Source: Circinella umbellata
Taxonomy: Eukaryota > Mucoromycota > Mucoromycetes > Mucorales > Lichtheimiaceae
DNA: 64,000 bases
Assembly (NCBI GenBank): GCA_025093555.1
Contig: JAIWNF010000003.1
Coordinates: forward strand, 434,001 to 498,000
Direction of reading: 5' to 3'
Made by a program: the position numbers and the translations under genes. Below are positions 1 through 12,700 of the stretch, in pieces. The notes below the pieces were generated by a model. The model was not told the DNA's origin. It saw nothing but the letters and a program-made list of their open reading frames with translations, and did no database searches. The stretch's first letter is position 1; every line of letters starts with the position of its first letter.

Positions 1-658
1 CATCACTTAAATCTTCTCCACCAAAATGTCCATATAAACATAAAAATTCAACAAAACTTGATGTAAGAAAGTTGGGTGGCGTTTTGCCTTGACGCGCCGC
101 TTTTGTAAGTACATAATGACGTCGAAATCCACCAGGTTGTTTGAGCGACTGTAATAATGGATCACTCACAGAAGGTCGTATCGCGGGTAATGAAATTGAT
201 TCTGCCCGTTGACGTCGCCATTGTTGTTCATTTTCAACTCTTGCTGTCCATTTGTATATTTCATCAGCTATAGCTCCACCAGGTAATAAATGGTGGGTAC
301 TATAAATAGAGGATGTCGTAGCTAGGTTGGAATTATTACTGTTATTTTGTTGTTCTTGTTGCTTGTGTTGTTGCCGTCCATTCGAAGTCACGGCAGTGGT
401 AGTAGTAGTAGTTGTTGTTGTAGTCGCCGTGGTGGTAACATTAGGTGATGTTACTGTAGGTGCACTAGGGCTACTATTACTTCTTGTGGGAACGCGATGA
501 TTTGATTGTTTTGTTCGACGAGGTATTTGTGAAGCAATAGGAGCTGCTGAACCCGACGAAGAATCGTGTTGTGACCGAGTTGGTTGAATGACGAGATGTC
601 GTTTTACTACTTTTGCCACTTGTTCCACTGGCAAATCCACTGTCAACGAACGTTCCAT
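1..658 (-). CDS. Avt3/Avt4-like vacuolar amino-acid transporter, N-terminal part (partial)
   Basis: About 219 codons are open from the ATG at 658-656 to the left edge, so only the cytosolic N-terminus is present. It begins MERSLTVDLPVEQVAKVV and then has a low-complexity Ser/Thr/Gln/Asn linker (residues about 35-115) with a run of threonines. A conserved block follows: ADEIYKWTARVE, then KQPGGFRRHYVL, then SFVEFLCLYGHFGGEDLSD at the window edge. The GGFRR and 'FVEFLxLYGHFxGEDLSD' signatures are what I recognise from fungal Avt3/Avt4 proteins of the amino acid/auxin permease family, where they lie just before the first membrane helix. Those proteins export amino acids from the vacuole. The family call rests on this pre-membrane block alone because no transmembrane helix lies inside the window. 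No intron is needed in the visible part. Confidence 0.72.
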   Translation of the reverse strand, partial: MERSLTVDLPVEQVAKVVKRHLVIQPTRSQHDSSSGSAAPIASQIPRRTKQSNHRVPTRSNSSPSAPTVTSPNVTTTATTTTTTTTTTAVTSNGRQQHKQQEQQNNSNNSNLATTSSIYSTHHLLPGGAIADEIYKWTARVENEQQWRRQRAESISLPAIRPSVSDPLLQSLKQPGGFRRHYVLTKAARQGKTPPNFLTSSFVEFLCLYGHFGGEDLSD

Positions 659-3089
659 TGATAATTTTCCTTTCTTTTACACCCCCAAAAAAAAGTTGTG
701 TATAATAAGAATTATATATATAAATATACAAAAAAAAAACTTTGGAAATAAAAAGGAGTAATTGACTCAAAAGAGAAAAGAAAAAAAAAAGTTAGTTGGT
801 TTCGTCGTTTCCCAAACGCACTTTCACTTTTTTTTCTCTCTGTTAGTTTGGAGAGTGTGTGGCGGCTGTTTTTTTTTGGAAAAAAAAAAAAGCTTATTCA
901 AGTAATAGGGTATGATTTTTTTTAGTAAAAAAAAGTGAAAGAGAAAGAAAATATACACCCCAAACGTAAGAGGGGAGAAACAAGAAGGGTAGAGCAAATG
1001 GGGGGGTTAGATGTGGGTCTGTAGTAGTGGGAACCGAGTTGCGGGATAACATAGTCCCGTGCCTACTAAGGCCTATCATTTTATGGTACTTTTTGATCTG
1101 GTTCCACTGTACACTTTTTGACCTTTCTCTTTAATAAATGCCCTCAAAATAAAGATATACACATATTTTTTTAAAACAGACTATTTTATTTTTGTTACAG
1201 TCGGGAAAAGAAAAAAAAAACGAGCTTTGATCAATGCATAATCCAGCTGAAAACTTTTTTGGTCGGTATTCGATTTAGTGGTAAGATAAAATAAAATAAA
1301 ATCTATTTTTACTCATGTATCATCACCACGGGAACAACTTTTGTCTCTCATACGTAGCAACCATGATAACATGACACTTATTTTAACAAATGTAATACTT
1401 TATCTATAAATGAAACTTTCTATCATCCCCTAGTTTTCTAAATACTTGCAAAAAAAAATTGACAACCATGCTTGGAATTCCATAATACATAAGTTTTTAC
1501 TGTAGTGTATAAAAGTAAACAATTATTTTATAAACCTTACTATAACTATTACATCTGGTATATCCACAATTTTTAAGCTTTTTAATACAGCCAATGATCT
1601 TATATTATCCATCTTATATATAGTGGTAGTAACAATAATAATAAATCTATCTAAAGAAAGTTACGTGTGTAAACAATTGTATTACTTATCCACATAACGA
1701 ACACTTTCTTTTTTTTAAAAAAGAAAAAAAAGAGAGCTATTCCTACTACCATTCCTCTGTATTTGTACGCACAAGATAAATACCTTTTTTTTTGTATTAG
1801 ATGTTATAATTTTATGTAGAACTGCATTCTTTATAAATCAGACTGTCAATCAAAATGAAAGCAAAACAAGAAAGCATAATAACAAGATACGTAAATATTC
1901 AAGTCAAGCTTATATTAAGGTTTTACTCCCCATAAAAAAATAAAATAAACAAAAGCAATTCATTAGTCACAGTGGCAGATCGACAGTAACAACAACCGTA
2001 TATGGAGAATATCATGGTGGAGTAGGCTCATTCTTACAAAACAACAAAGCTATCACAAACTTATGATTATACGAACCTCCGCCAGCTATTAGCAGTAGCA
2101 TAAATACTGCCGAAACGAAAATGGATTCAGCAACTGTACATTTGTTTAAACAGTAATTAAACTTCTCTTATATTACAATCATTTGTAAGTATTGCTTTTT
2201 TCCTTTTCTTTTAATAGACAATAGTATTGATATAATGTGATGACATTTTTCAATCTGCTGTTGCTAATGGGGGGGAATGACTATAATCCTACTAACTATT
2301 TGTATCATTTACTGGATTGACCACGTAATATTTCAAAACTCGATACTTTTATCGGATCCCCGTACTTAGTGTTGAAAGATAAAGTAGAATTGTTATTCAT
2401 GATCCATCAATGTGATAGGCTAGAAAATCTTTACATACTGTAGTAAAACAACTTCATCAAGAAAACCCATGTACTGTACCACCAAACTGTGAATATATAG
2501 TTATGTATTACATAAAGAATACGTCGCTCTATTTTTTTAATTTTGTTTTTTGCTGAACCAGATATCCACATACTTTGGCTTACTCGACTAAATAAAACCT
2601 AATATATCATTCTAATTCAGATTTCGATTAGGAGAGTCGGTAAAGCTACTTTGGAAAAACACTAATACTGAATGAACGTAGCAAATATTAATATCTACAC
2701 TGTATCAGTTTGTTTCTAAAAAGAAGGGGAGTAATAAAAATATATACATACTCCCTCTGTTTTCCTAAACGTTTTTAAAGATTAATGGATAGACTAGACA
2801 TAATTTTTTGAAACAGAGTATTGTACATCCATACTAAAAAATGCCACTAATCGAAACTGATTTTATTTAGATTCATCGACTGGATGGTGAAGAATGACTT
2901 TTCCGACCACAACATAAAAATGTAATCATGTTCGTTGGTGATACGTGTAACACTCTTGTTTTTGTAGAAAAGAAAAGATCATTTATCTTTCGATTCGATC
3001 TTTTTCATCAAAATTTCTTGGTATCAAAAAGTTAAATTATAGAAGCAATAGGGTCAAGCGATCAATAATAGATCAAAATTTGATAGGTA
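659..3089. other. Gene-free AT-rich region upstream of the Avt3-like gene
   Basis: No open frame with protein-like composition or family similarity was found on either strand. The first 250 bases are the likely promoter and leader of the minus-strand transporter: positions 735-795 and 830-895 are purine-rich on the plus strand (pyrimidine-rich in the gene's sense). The rest is AT-rich sequence with short homopolymer runs and no recognisable RNA gene. Confidence 0.6.
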
Positions 3090-4129
3090 CAGCAGAGCCC
3101 CGTTAAATTCACATCTTTCTGTTAACTTTCGCAACTCATTAATATTATGGAAAATCAGGGAACGATCATAAGAATTTTCAGATTCTTGTTTACTTTATTT
3201 TTAATATGATCAAAGGGATTGTAACCCTTAGCAGGAACGACATTTATGAAATTCTCTTATACATTCATTATTTATTATACGTATTGTATTAGCTTTATAT
3301 AAGAATAACTACATCCAGATAAGTATCACGTATTAAAAAAGAAAAAAGCCTAAAGGTCTTTGTCAGCCAACCAACTTACTTTGAAGTTTTGTCGCATAAA
3401 CATGCAACTCGGCGGGTGGACCTCAGCAATTCGAGCTCTTGCAGATCCCTCTTTTCCATCAAGCCAATACTGTTAACTTGTACATGTTCCCTAAATTGAC
3501 TTTCCCAACCATATAATAAAAATTTTAAAGTTATTTTGTTAGCTGCTATCATTTGAATAGTAAATAGTAGAAAAATATAATAGAATGTAAAGATAAGACC
3601 TATTAAAAGGGTGTAATAGAAGTATGTACTTGTATTTTTTTTTAATAATGTTATTGGAATTTATGTGAGATTATAAAAAGCTACATTGCTGTAGTACGTA
3701 TATCAGCAACTTATGGTGCTTTATATAATTTTTCCAATGCTTTACGTAAGGTTATGTAACATAGATTTGCTGGCCATTGTTGTTATATATCTGTTTTTTT
3801 GTAATAGAGAGTACAACATAGGTGATATCATACAAAATCGGTAGGAATATTATGTTTTATTGCATACATAATATAAAATATAGCATGTATTCACGTATCA
3901 TACACACATAATTGGACCATAGAATTTATTTCAATATCTGATATACATATTTGCTAGTTTATTCGCTATTACAAAAAAAAATAGCGTTCAAGTTGTATGT
4001 CTTTGTGTGATATATCATTATTCCTAAGTAGTTTACCCCGCCTTAAAAACGTTTAATTTGCTGTAGTATTCGATAATTTTCACAAAATAAAAAATGAAAT
4101 GTAGTTTTGAAGTAAACGGGGTTTCCCTG
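3090..4129. mobile_element. Putative non-autonomous or decayed TA-flanked TIR element (Tc1/mariner/pogo-like)
   Basis: The left end reads CAGCAGAGCCCCGTTAAATT from 3090. The reverse complement of the right end (from 4129) reads CAGGGAAACCCCGTTTACTT. About 17 of the first 24 positions match, including an uninterrupted CCCCGTT block. Each end is flanked by TA (3088-3089 and 4130-4131), the target duplication of Tc1/mariner/pogo elements. The interior of about 1 kb has no long open frame and no transposase motif. A second CCCCG block just inside the right end (about 4036) suggests sub-terminal repeats. It is either a MITE-like non-autonomous element or an old decayed copy. The evidence is end structure only. 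Confidence 0.45.
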
Positions 4130-7100
4130 TATATATACATTACTTTTCACAATGTACCACTATATGCTCAGAGGCATCAGGAACAGCGCATTCTTCAATT
4201 TAATAAGTATGTATACTCAAAAATTTAGCTAGTTCAGAGCAACCATACGAGTTATTTTACATGTTTTTGCTTCGGTGACATCATATTGTTCATGTAAAAA
4301 GCTTGATCATGTTCAATAATCTTGAAGAGAATTTTGTTGTGGGACTTTATATTAAAATATTGAGTAAATGACATACTTTTCGATGATTTTTTTTTTGGCT
4401 TGTGAATATTTGGCTTGCTGAAATATTGTGGTCAGGAGAACATATACCTATAAAGTTTTACAATTGTTCCTTTAAGAGGCACATTGCTGAAAAGAATAAA
4501 TAATGGCTTTTGTTCTTCCCAAAAAATATGTCCCACCGTTTCTCGTGTCACTGAATAGTAATAACACTATTGTTTTTTTTATTCATATTTGGATTTCTTC
4601 ATTAATAATGACATGAACCGATCTCCGACGTATTAAGATGAAAGCCTTAAAAGAGGTATAAAGAATATTTGTGCGCTACATGTTTTTATCTATATTTTCC
4701 ATTTTTTAAAATTCCTTGACCTACCTATCTGAAACAAGGATGAGCTTAAAAAAAGGTATAGGCATTTGTTTGTTTTTAATTTGAGAATGTAAGGTTTTGC
4801 ATAAAGAGGGGCAGTTATAACAATTTTGGAAAGTAATATTCCATATTAGTTATAGCTCCACTGACTATACTTTTAATGTTCTAGTGAGGGACATATCTAG
4901 TTTGTAAAACGTCAAACCGACATTGGATTAGCCAGCTTATTGTTAAGACTTAGATTAACCCAAGTAATCGGAAAATACTTAATTTCAAAAATATTACAAG
5001 AGAGTAAATTGGACCACTTTTTTTTTTGTTTCTGTGGCAATTAAACAGTGAAAAGGATATGCTACCTCAATTGGTATATAGTAAGTTTTGATGTATATGT
5101 GCGTGTTTACACGCCGCCGACTCTTGCTACCATCATCGTTTTTATTGTTTGTACCAAAATTTTTATTTTTGCTTTCTTCAATTTGTAGCACATTCCTTTT
5201 CAGTATGTTGTCGGTGAGCGTTTTAAAACGTAACTTTTTATATTCTCAAGTTCAACGAACGATGCAACAATTGCCGCTGATATTCTGTGCTTTCTTTTTT
5301 ATTATATAATTACCTCGTTTTCTAGTTAACCTAGTATGACTCAAATTTCTACAATTCCTTCCATACACTCTGATTTTGTTGCTCTATATCATGATAATAT
5401 ATCACAGTAAAAGAAAAAAAAAAACTCCCATCATCCATGCTGCTCAGTGTATAAATAAAGAAACAGGGAGGCTGGTGAGCTTTTTTTATTGTCGTGCATT
5501 TAAAAAAATTCTATGGGTATACCCGTTTGTATTACACATTTAAGCATATATATATATAACAATCTCACTTCGGGAAAACTATATACAGTATATCTATAGC
5601 TGTCCACATAAGAAGGAGATTCGGGATAATATGTTACCAACTCTCATCGTTGTCTGGTGTGTAACAAAAAAAAAGGAGTAAATAATTATGGTGAAGAAAA
5701 AATAATTTATCGCCATTGTGCAACCAATTTCAAATTTCGCCACATGGCTTCATACATAGAGTTACTGTCTTTATTTGGCGCGCATGTTTTTGTTTTAAGA
5801 AAAATTGAATAAGGTAACACCTGATAAATAAATCCAATTTAGTTTGCTTTCTTTTCTTTTATTAATAAGATTATAATAAAAAGTATGCATTGTTTATTAC
5901 AAATGACTATCATTTGCCTCAATAGTAAACCAATATAATATAATTGTGACGCAAGTCTTATAATATGGTGATATAAGACTGGTTCATCAAACGATGTTGG
6001 TGGTGTCAGAAGGAGGGAAAATGATGATATGGTATGGTATAGTGAGACAATATTCTTCGAATAGCCTTATTACCATAGATATGATCTTGAAGGTTCGGGT
6101 ACCTTAAACTTAATATTTTCAGTTTCTCTTTCAATAAACCCCAAAAAGAGTATTATAATTACTATACATGCATATATGTTGTGTATGTACAAAACGCCCA
6201 TGTTTTGTATAACAATAATAATAATGTAGCTTATTTTTTACTTTATGTAATTCTTCTTGTTAAAGCGATGGAATTTTTCAATAAGACGATCAATAATTCC
6301 TGGGTCCTGCTACGTTGTCGTGAAAAGCTTTGTTTATAAATACAAATATCTATAAAAAATATTTATCGATTTTTTGAAGCTGTATCGTCGCTGTTACAAT
6401 AAGAAAAAAGGGGGCAGTAAATTCCATAAAAACATCTAAGCTTAAATACGCCATAAATCAGTAACATAATGTTAATATTAAGCTGTTTGAAAAACAATTG
6501 TAGACCACGCTTTCAATGGATCCCCAAAAGAGCATAATAAAGTGAAACACTCCAATGAATAGTTGATGGATCGACAACAAAACCTAACAAAACACTTGAC
6601 GTATGGTATGTAAAGAATATAACCGGCGCCTTAAAAAAAACCAGGAACAAAAACAAGGGTGGCTCAGAAAAGAAAAAAGAAGTCTTGTTTTTAAGAATAT
6701 AAAAAGACCATTGATAAAAAAAAATGAAAATAGAAGCTTGAGAAAAATAAAGTTGTCGTATAGTAATTAGCCAAATATGAATGATCGGGTGCAACCATGG
6801 AAATATTGCTCCGCACCCGCATAATATCTCCCTTCACCCCAATCTTAATTTTTTTTGGGGGGAGGTCAAAGAGAACAACAATAAAGAATGAAAAAGAAAA
6901 CCTTATTGTTCATAATAATTAGGTATGACAAATAAGTAAAAACGACTTGATTTCACGTTTCCCTAGTTACTCTTTTATCATATATCTCAACGTGTTAATA
7001 TTACTTAACATTGACCCAAAGTAATTTATGGTTTTGTTTTATTATTGGTAACAAGAGAACGGGCCTCTCATTTAATTATTTTATTATTATTGTTTCCTAC

Positions 7101-7615
7101 CGTTTTACCGTACTTTTGCAAAATGGAACTAAATGCTAAGTAGCAGTCTTTCATGCAAAAGAAAAAAAGTTTGATTTGAATAAGCTTTTTTCTACATTTT
7201 TTTTGTTTTTTTATGAAATCTGGACCCATAATTTTTATTATTATTGCAGTGTTTCATATTCAATTGGAAACGAATTACACATGGTTGACGGTTTTAGGAA
7301 TAATATTTGATGAAAAAGGGCTTTTGTGCGTGATAAGTAATAATAATCCGTCGATTGCGGAAAAACAATCCTCTTATAATACATATTATAATAAAAGACA
7401 AATGTTATTGAGACGGAGATGTTTGTTGTCACACACAGTGTTGGTATAGAAATCAAAAAAAGGTCCATTATATGTTCAATAGAACCCTGGGTCCTGCTGA
7501 ATTATTATATTATAGATGAACGTTTTTTTATGTTGTTACGCAGAAAAGAAACAGAAGATTCGATAATAAATGCACCCGGGCCATTATCTTTATATATGCG
7601 ACTTTATTTCAATGG
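4130..7615. other. Gene-free AT-rich region
   Basis: Both strands are broken by frequent stops. The few open stretches near 5000-5300, 6500-6800 and 7200-7700 have intergenic-type composition rich in Phe, Ile, Tyr and Lys, with no domain signature. A perfect 10-bp palindrome (GGGTATACCC) lies near 5515-5524. I see no tRNA, 5S rRNA or other RNA gene. The last few hundred bases probably hold upstream control sequence of the secreted barrel protein at 7808. Confidence 0.55.
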
Positions 7616-7623
7616 TATAAATA
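7616..7623 (+). promoter_or_regulatory. Putative TATA box of the secreted double-psi barrel gene
   Basis: TATAAATA lies 192 bases before the ATG at 7808. It is followed by long pyrimidine-rich runs (about 7640-7685 and 7720-7805) that would form the transcription start region and leader. A clear TATA box would suit a regulated, secreted wall-type protein. The assignment is by motif and position only. Confidence 0.4.
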
Positions 7624-7807
7624 CAGCCTTCAGATCTGATCTTGTTTTTTTTTTTTTTTGTTCTTCCCCCTTTCCATTTCTTTTACCTATATAAAAAAGA
7701 TACGAGCTGTGCTCTATTTTATTTTATTTTTTGAACCAACTTTTCTAAAAAAAAAAAACTTTTTATTAAACCCCCCATTACATTCCCTTTTTGTGATATT
7801 TTTAAAG

Positions 7808-8915
7808 ATGGCATCTTCAAAACATCTTATTGCTTTATTCATTCTCGTTGCTTGCTTAAGCTTGGTCTTAGCTGCTCCTTTACCTGTTGAACGTCGTTCT
7901 CTTCATAAACGTTGTCATCATAAAGATCGTCACCATGCTGGCACTGGATACTATAAGGATGATTCCAAGGAAGAACATCAAGATGATGATGATGAAAAAG
8001 AAGAAGAAAAGTCGCATGGTCACTATAAGCCTGAAAAACCTTCCACGACTACAACAACAACAACTACTACTATTAAGCATGTTCCAACCCATACTACCGA
8101 TGAAGAAAAAGTTGCCGAACCAACCACTACTATCACTACTACTACTACTAAGCCTCGTGCACCAACACATACTACTACAACTGAAGCTGAAGAAGCTACT
8201 ACAACAACCACTACTACTACCGAAAAGCCTACCACAACAACTACAACCGAAAAGCCTACCACAACAACCACAACCGAAGAACCAACAACCACAACTACTA
8301 CTACCACTAAAGCTCACACTACAACTACAACAACTGAAGCACCTGAACCTACCTCGGGCGGCGGCGGTGGTGGATCCGGTGGTGACTATTCTGGTCAAGG
8401 TAAATAAATTAAATTTACTCTCAGTGTTCTATTTCGTTTCTTTATAACATGATTTCTTTACTAAAAAAACTTTCTATATTGTTATTTTAATTATTATTAG
8501 GTACATGGTATGATGTTGGCTTAGGTTCCTGCGGTACAACCAATAGTAATTCAGAATTAGTTGCTGCTTTGAACTATATTCAAATTGAAAATGGTGCTAA
8601 CCCTAACAATAACCCCAAGTGTGGTGACAAAATTGATATCAATGGTCCCAATGGTTCTTCCGTTACTGTAACCATTGTTGATACGGTATGTTCATTAAAT
8701 TTTTAGCGTCCTTGTTACATTTTTAATTTAATCGATATAATAATATTTTGTTGTTGTTGTCTTTGATGGAATTAATAACCTAACTTTTAATTTATTTAAT
8801 GATAATATAGTGCCCCACTTGTGATTATGGCGATATCGATTTAAGCCCTGCTGCTTTCCAAAAGCTTGCAGACTTAAATGATGGTCGTATCGAAATCAAC
8901 TGGAGTTACGCTTAA
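7808..8915 (+). CDS. Secreted Thr-rich protein with C-terminal double-psi beta-barrel (RlpA/expansin-like) domain
   Basis: Three exons (7808-8399, 8501-8685, 8811-8915) give 293 residues. Residues 1-22 are a signal peptide (start MASSKHLIALFI, cleavage after LVLA). A dibasic Kex2-type site follows (HKR, about residue 34), then a His/Asp/Glu-rich charged stretch and a long Thr-rich linker expected to be O-mannosylated. A short Gly-rich hinge leads into the barrel domain of about 95 residues beginning GTWYDVGLGSCG. It contains KCGDKI, TVTIVDTCPTCDYGDIDLS and ends RIEINWSYA. The GTWY start and the 'VTIVDTCPTC...DLS' block are typical of the fungal RlpA-like/barwin-fold family, which includes wall-loosening-like secreted proteins; catalysis is not established for most members. 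Intron 1 falls exactly between hinge and barrel, and the barrel lacks any recognisable C-terminal expansin carbohydrate-binding domain. Confidence 0.85.
8222..8302 (+). repeat. Tandem 27-bp coding repeat in the Thr-rich linker
   Basis: Three consecutive 27-base units, starting at 8222, 8249 and 8276, encode E-K/E-P followed by six threonines. The first two units are almost identical at the base level and the third has diverged. The surrounding linker is built from the same ACN codons, so unit number may vary between strains through slippage. Confidence 0.75.
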
Positions 8916-9744
8916 ATTGTACTAGTATAAAACACTTGTTATGTATGCTATATACAACAACATCATCATCCCCTCCCCTTCACAATCCTTTTTGTACTTT
9001 TTACCAGCACCTAGATTAATTTCTTTCAATGGGTCTCTTTCTGTCTATCTTCTATTGTGCAATTATATTGTTCTTTATATATATATATATCATATAAGAA
9101 AGCTATAAAGGTTTTTAAATCTTTAATACTTTTTTTATTTTCTCTCCCATAATAATTACACAAATATTCACGACGACAAAAAATGAACCACATGTATATT
9201 ACTATTAGTAGAAATAGAAAGCAGTGCTTTTCCATATCTCTATTTTTTGCTGGTCAAATATTAGAAATATAAAATATATATATTACGTAGAAAAAATGTC
9301 GATTCATCAATATACAATTCTCCTCACTTGTCTTTTTTTTTGTCATTGTTTATTTATTTACGTACGTTATAAATTATTTTTCTGCTATTGTTACGAGCAA
9401 CAAACAAAATTTGATTTCAATAAGATACATACAAGAAAAGAAAACATTTATATTTATATAATACGTCAAAAAAAAACTAAGACAAGGTCAATCTAATGTC
9501 AGTTTTAAATACAACGATCGAAAGAGTGAAAAAAAAAGTGTGTGGGTGAATGATAATAATATTACAAATACATTAAACAAAAGTAATAGAAAAGAAGGAG
9601 GAGGTTAAAAAGATCAGAACTAAAAAGAAAAAGAAGAATAATATATAATTATAAATATCCACAATGTGATAAATTATATTATTAATATGAAAATGAATTA
9701 TTAAGTATCATGATAATGATTATTATTGTTATTATTATAATTGT
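8916..9744. other. Convergent 3' intergenic region
   Basis: This lies between the stop codons of the plus-strand barrel gene and the minus-strand flippase and should hold both 3' untranslated regions. It is AT-rich with poly-A/poly-T runs and a TA microsatellite near 9079-9090. No supported coding or RNA gene was seen. Confidence 0.6.
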
Positions 9745-12700
9745 TTATCGGAAGGTCTGGAACCATTTTTTTATAGAATTTTTACTCGAAGTACTATGTT
9801 CATTTTTTGATATTGAGTTATTTTTCTTATTCTTTTTACGTTGTTGCTTGTCAAACTTTTCAACATGTCGTACTGTATGCATAACATCGGCATACCACCA
9901 TTGTTTGACAAATACCACGACATATCTTGGTAAAAATGAAACAATCGTTGACAATAATAAAATCAGCCAAAAGGACCAACCGCCGTATAGCATATGACCC
10001 ATACCATAGATATTGACATCTTTAAATAGTCCATAGATCAATACCCATAAGAAAGCAATAAGTAATTCCGCGATAACGAAAAAGAATTGGAACCACGTCC
10101 AATAATAAGTATTGAAACCAGGCATTAAGTTAGCTACCACAACTGCTGTAAGGGCAACAGCAGATGAAAATTGAAGCATTGAATTGGGACGACCGTCTGG
10201 ATTGGGGTCTACACCGTCGTATGCAAAATAATATGCATAGAATAATACGAGTGATTGCCATACTGCATCACCGAAGTATAACCAATAACGTAATCTGGTA
10301 TAGAGTCGATGATCAGTACCAACTTCATAAACTTGAGGGTATTTCCGTAAATAAGGGGCTGTGATGGTTTCATCGGTACAACCTAATAATGGTTAAACAT
10401 CAAAACCAAACTTATTAGCCATTTTATGTTACAATATATCATATTGATCGTTCAGTATATAGTCTTATATTATATCTAAAGATGTAATAACTTACCCAAA
10501 ATAACTACTGGTGCTACAGTAAAAATGACGTTATATAATTGTAGAAATGAATAGTCATAAAAGATGTTACCAGAGAAACGACTATAAATCTGATACCAAA
10601 GAGAAGGGAACACCCAAAGGACGTTTTTGTAAAAGAAGTTTAGAATCATTTCTGATATACGATGATAATTCCAATGCCCTTGTACAAGTAACAGTTTATG
10701 AAGAAAACGGAATTGAGCGATAGCATAATCTGATGCCATGGAGGCCTGTACACCTTCTTGACCAGCGATACCAACGCCGATATTTGCTGCTTGAATCATA
10801 CTGACATCATTAGCACCATCCCCAACAGCTAATGTCACTGCACCTTCACCTTCCTTGACCATTTCAACGACCAGTGCTTTTTGCAAAGGACTGACACGAC
10901 AACATAATACGCTCTTACACAAAAGTGATAATTCGAGTAGTCGGTTTTTAAGATCATCAGTTTCAAACAAGCACGTCAAAGCACCACCTTCTATAATAAG
11001 TGCATTTTCAGTCGTATCACCTTTGGATAATCCGCCTGATATCTGGGTCATGATAGCCTCCATGTCCTTTTCTACATTTTCGTTACCACGCAACGTCCAT
11101 AAATTCATGTTACTATCCAATAGATTACTTGCATAACCAATATTAATGGCCGTCTCGAGCTTATCACCTGTCAATACCCAGACTTTGACACCAGCTCGTC
11201 GAAGATCTTCGATACATTGTGGAACACCTTCTTGTAGTTTATCTTCAATACCAGTGGCACCCAACAAAAGTAAGTTTTGTTCAATCTTCTCTTGTAAAGC
11301 ATCAATCTTTTCTGCTCGATTTTCTACTGCTGTACTTGCTATTTCGTATTCTTTATTCCATTGTTCGTATTCTTCTACCGTCAGTGTTTTCCAAGCCAAC
11401 ATGAGGGTTCGCAATCCATCATTTGAGAAGGAATCAATATCATTTTGAGTTTGTTGCAAAAATGTATTATCCTTGGATTGAGATTCGTCCAATCGTTCCA
11501 GAATAACATTATCCGCACCTTTACAATACAAGACAATATCGTTCCATGGGTGAGGACGTTGGACAATGACACTCATTCGTTTCCGAGTAGAATTAAAATC
11601 CAGTGTGTTGAGGAGTTGGAATTCGTATTCGGTACCCAATAGATCGACCGTCAAACGTTTACCTTGACGTGATAAAAAAGAAAAACCTAGATCGCGCGCT
11701 GCACTCACTAAGGCAGCTTCATCGGGTGATTCGGCCTTGTAGACCAGTTGAGTCTCAACCGATGTATCCACAATATCAGGCCTTTCAACATTGATGATCG
11801 ATTCGAATTCTTCACCACGTGTACTGCTTTTACGTCGAAGAAGTTTATCCTTTTTATTACGTCGTAAATTCTTTTTTAATTTTTTTCTAAATCCGCCTTT
11901 ACGTTTGCTAGAATTCAAAGATGGGTATAACGGATTGTTTTCTTCAGTCACTAGTGGTTGGTCTATGTCTTCTTCGTCTTCTTCATTTTCATTTTCCATA
12001 ATCACTTTACCCTCTTTGTCAATTTTGTCTACCACAACTGTATGACAAAGGGAAAGTAGCATGAGAAAATCATGTATTTGATCCTGTTGTGTTGTAGGTG
12101 CAGCAGCTGTCATTTCAGAAGCCGTGCTATTTTGGGTTGGACTTGCTTTTGGTTGAAGATCCCAAAAAATGCGCGGATCACCAAATGGTAATCGGTCTGA
12201 ATCAAGACTGCTATAACGAGGTGTAAATAGAGAATAAAGAGCTCGCTTGTAATCATCGAAAATGGCGGCACGGCGCTGTTTAAATGCTTCTTCATCTGCT
12301 GCTGCTCCTGTTGCTGCTGCCTCTGCTGTTACATCCATAGACTCTTTTTCTACTGTTGCAATGTTATCGTGGGTACTCGCCGTCAATAATCCAATATGCT
12401 GGTCCTCTTCTACTGTGGCGGTGGGTTCATTTCTCTCTTTTCGGATTCGAGCTCCTCTAGCACCTTCGGATTCGGGGGAAAACCCATTATTTCCATATCG
12501 TTTGCCCCCAATTGTGCATTCTCGGAATTCCATAATGTTTCTGGTGAGTGTACCCGTCTTGTCAGAAAAAAGATATTCTACCTGTCCAAGGTCATCGGAT
12601 AGATTCCACTATTTATAACGTAATATATTTTGTCAGTTTATCCTAAAAGTAATAAATATTCTAGAAAAATATAAGGTAAAAAATAATTACAGATTTTGGT

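Noticed and set aside
5088..5309. 73-codon open frame with a hydrophobic N-terminus
   Set aside because: It is Phe/Leu-rich by chance composition, has no family match, and a comparable frame exists on the opposite strand.
7880..8447. Alternative-frame and antisense open frames over the Thr-rich linker
   Set aside because: They are translations of the ACN repeat in other frames (poly-Val, poly-Leu/Gln, Cys/Ser-rich). The spliced frame has a signal peptide and a conserved barrel domain.
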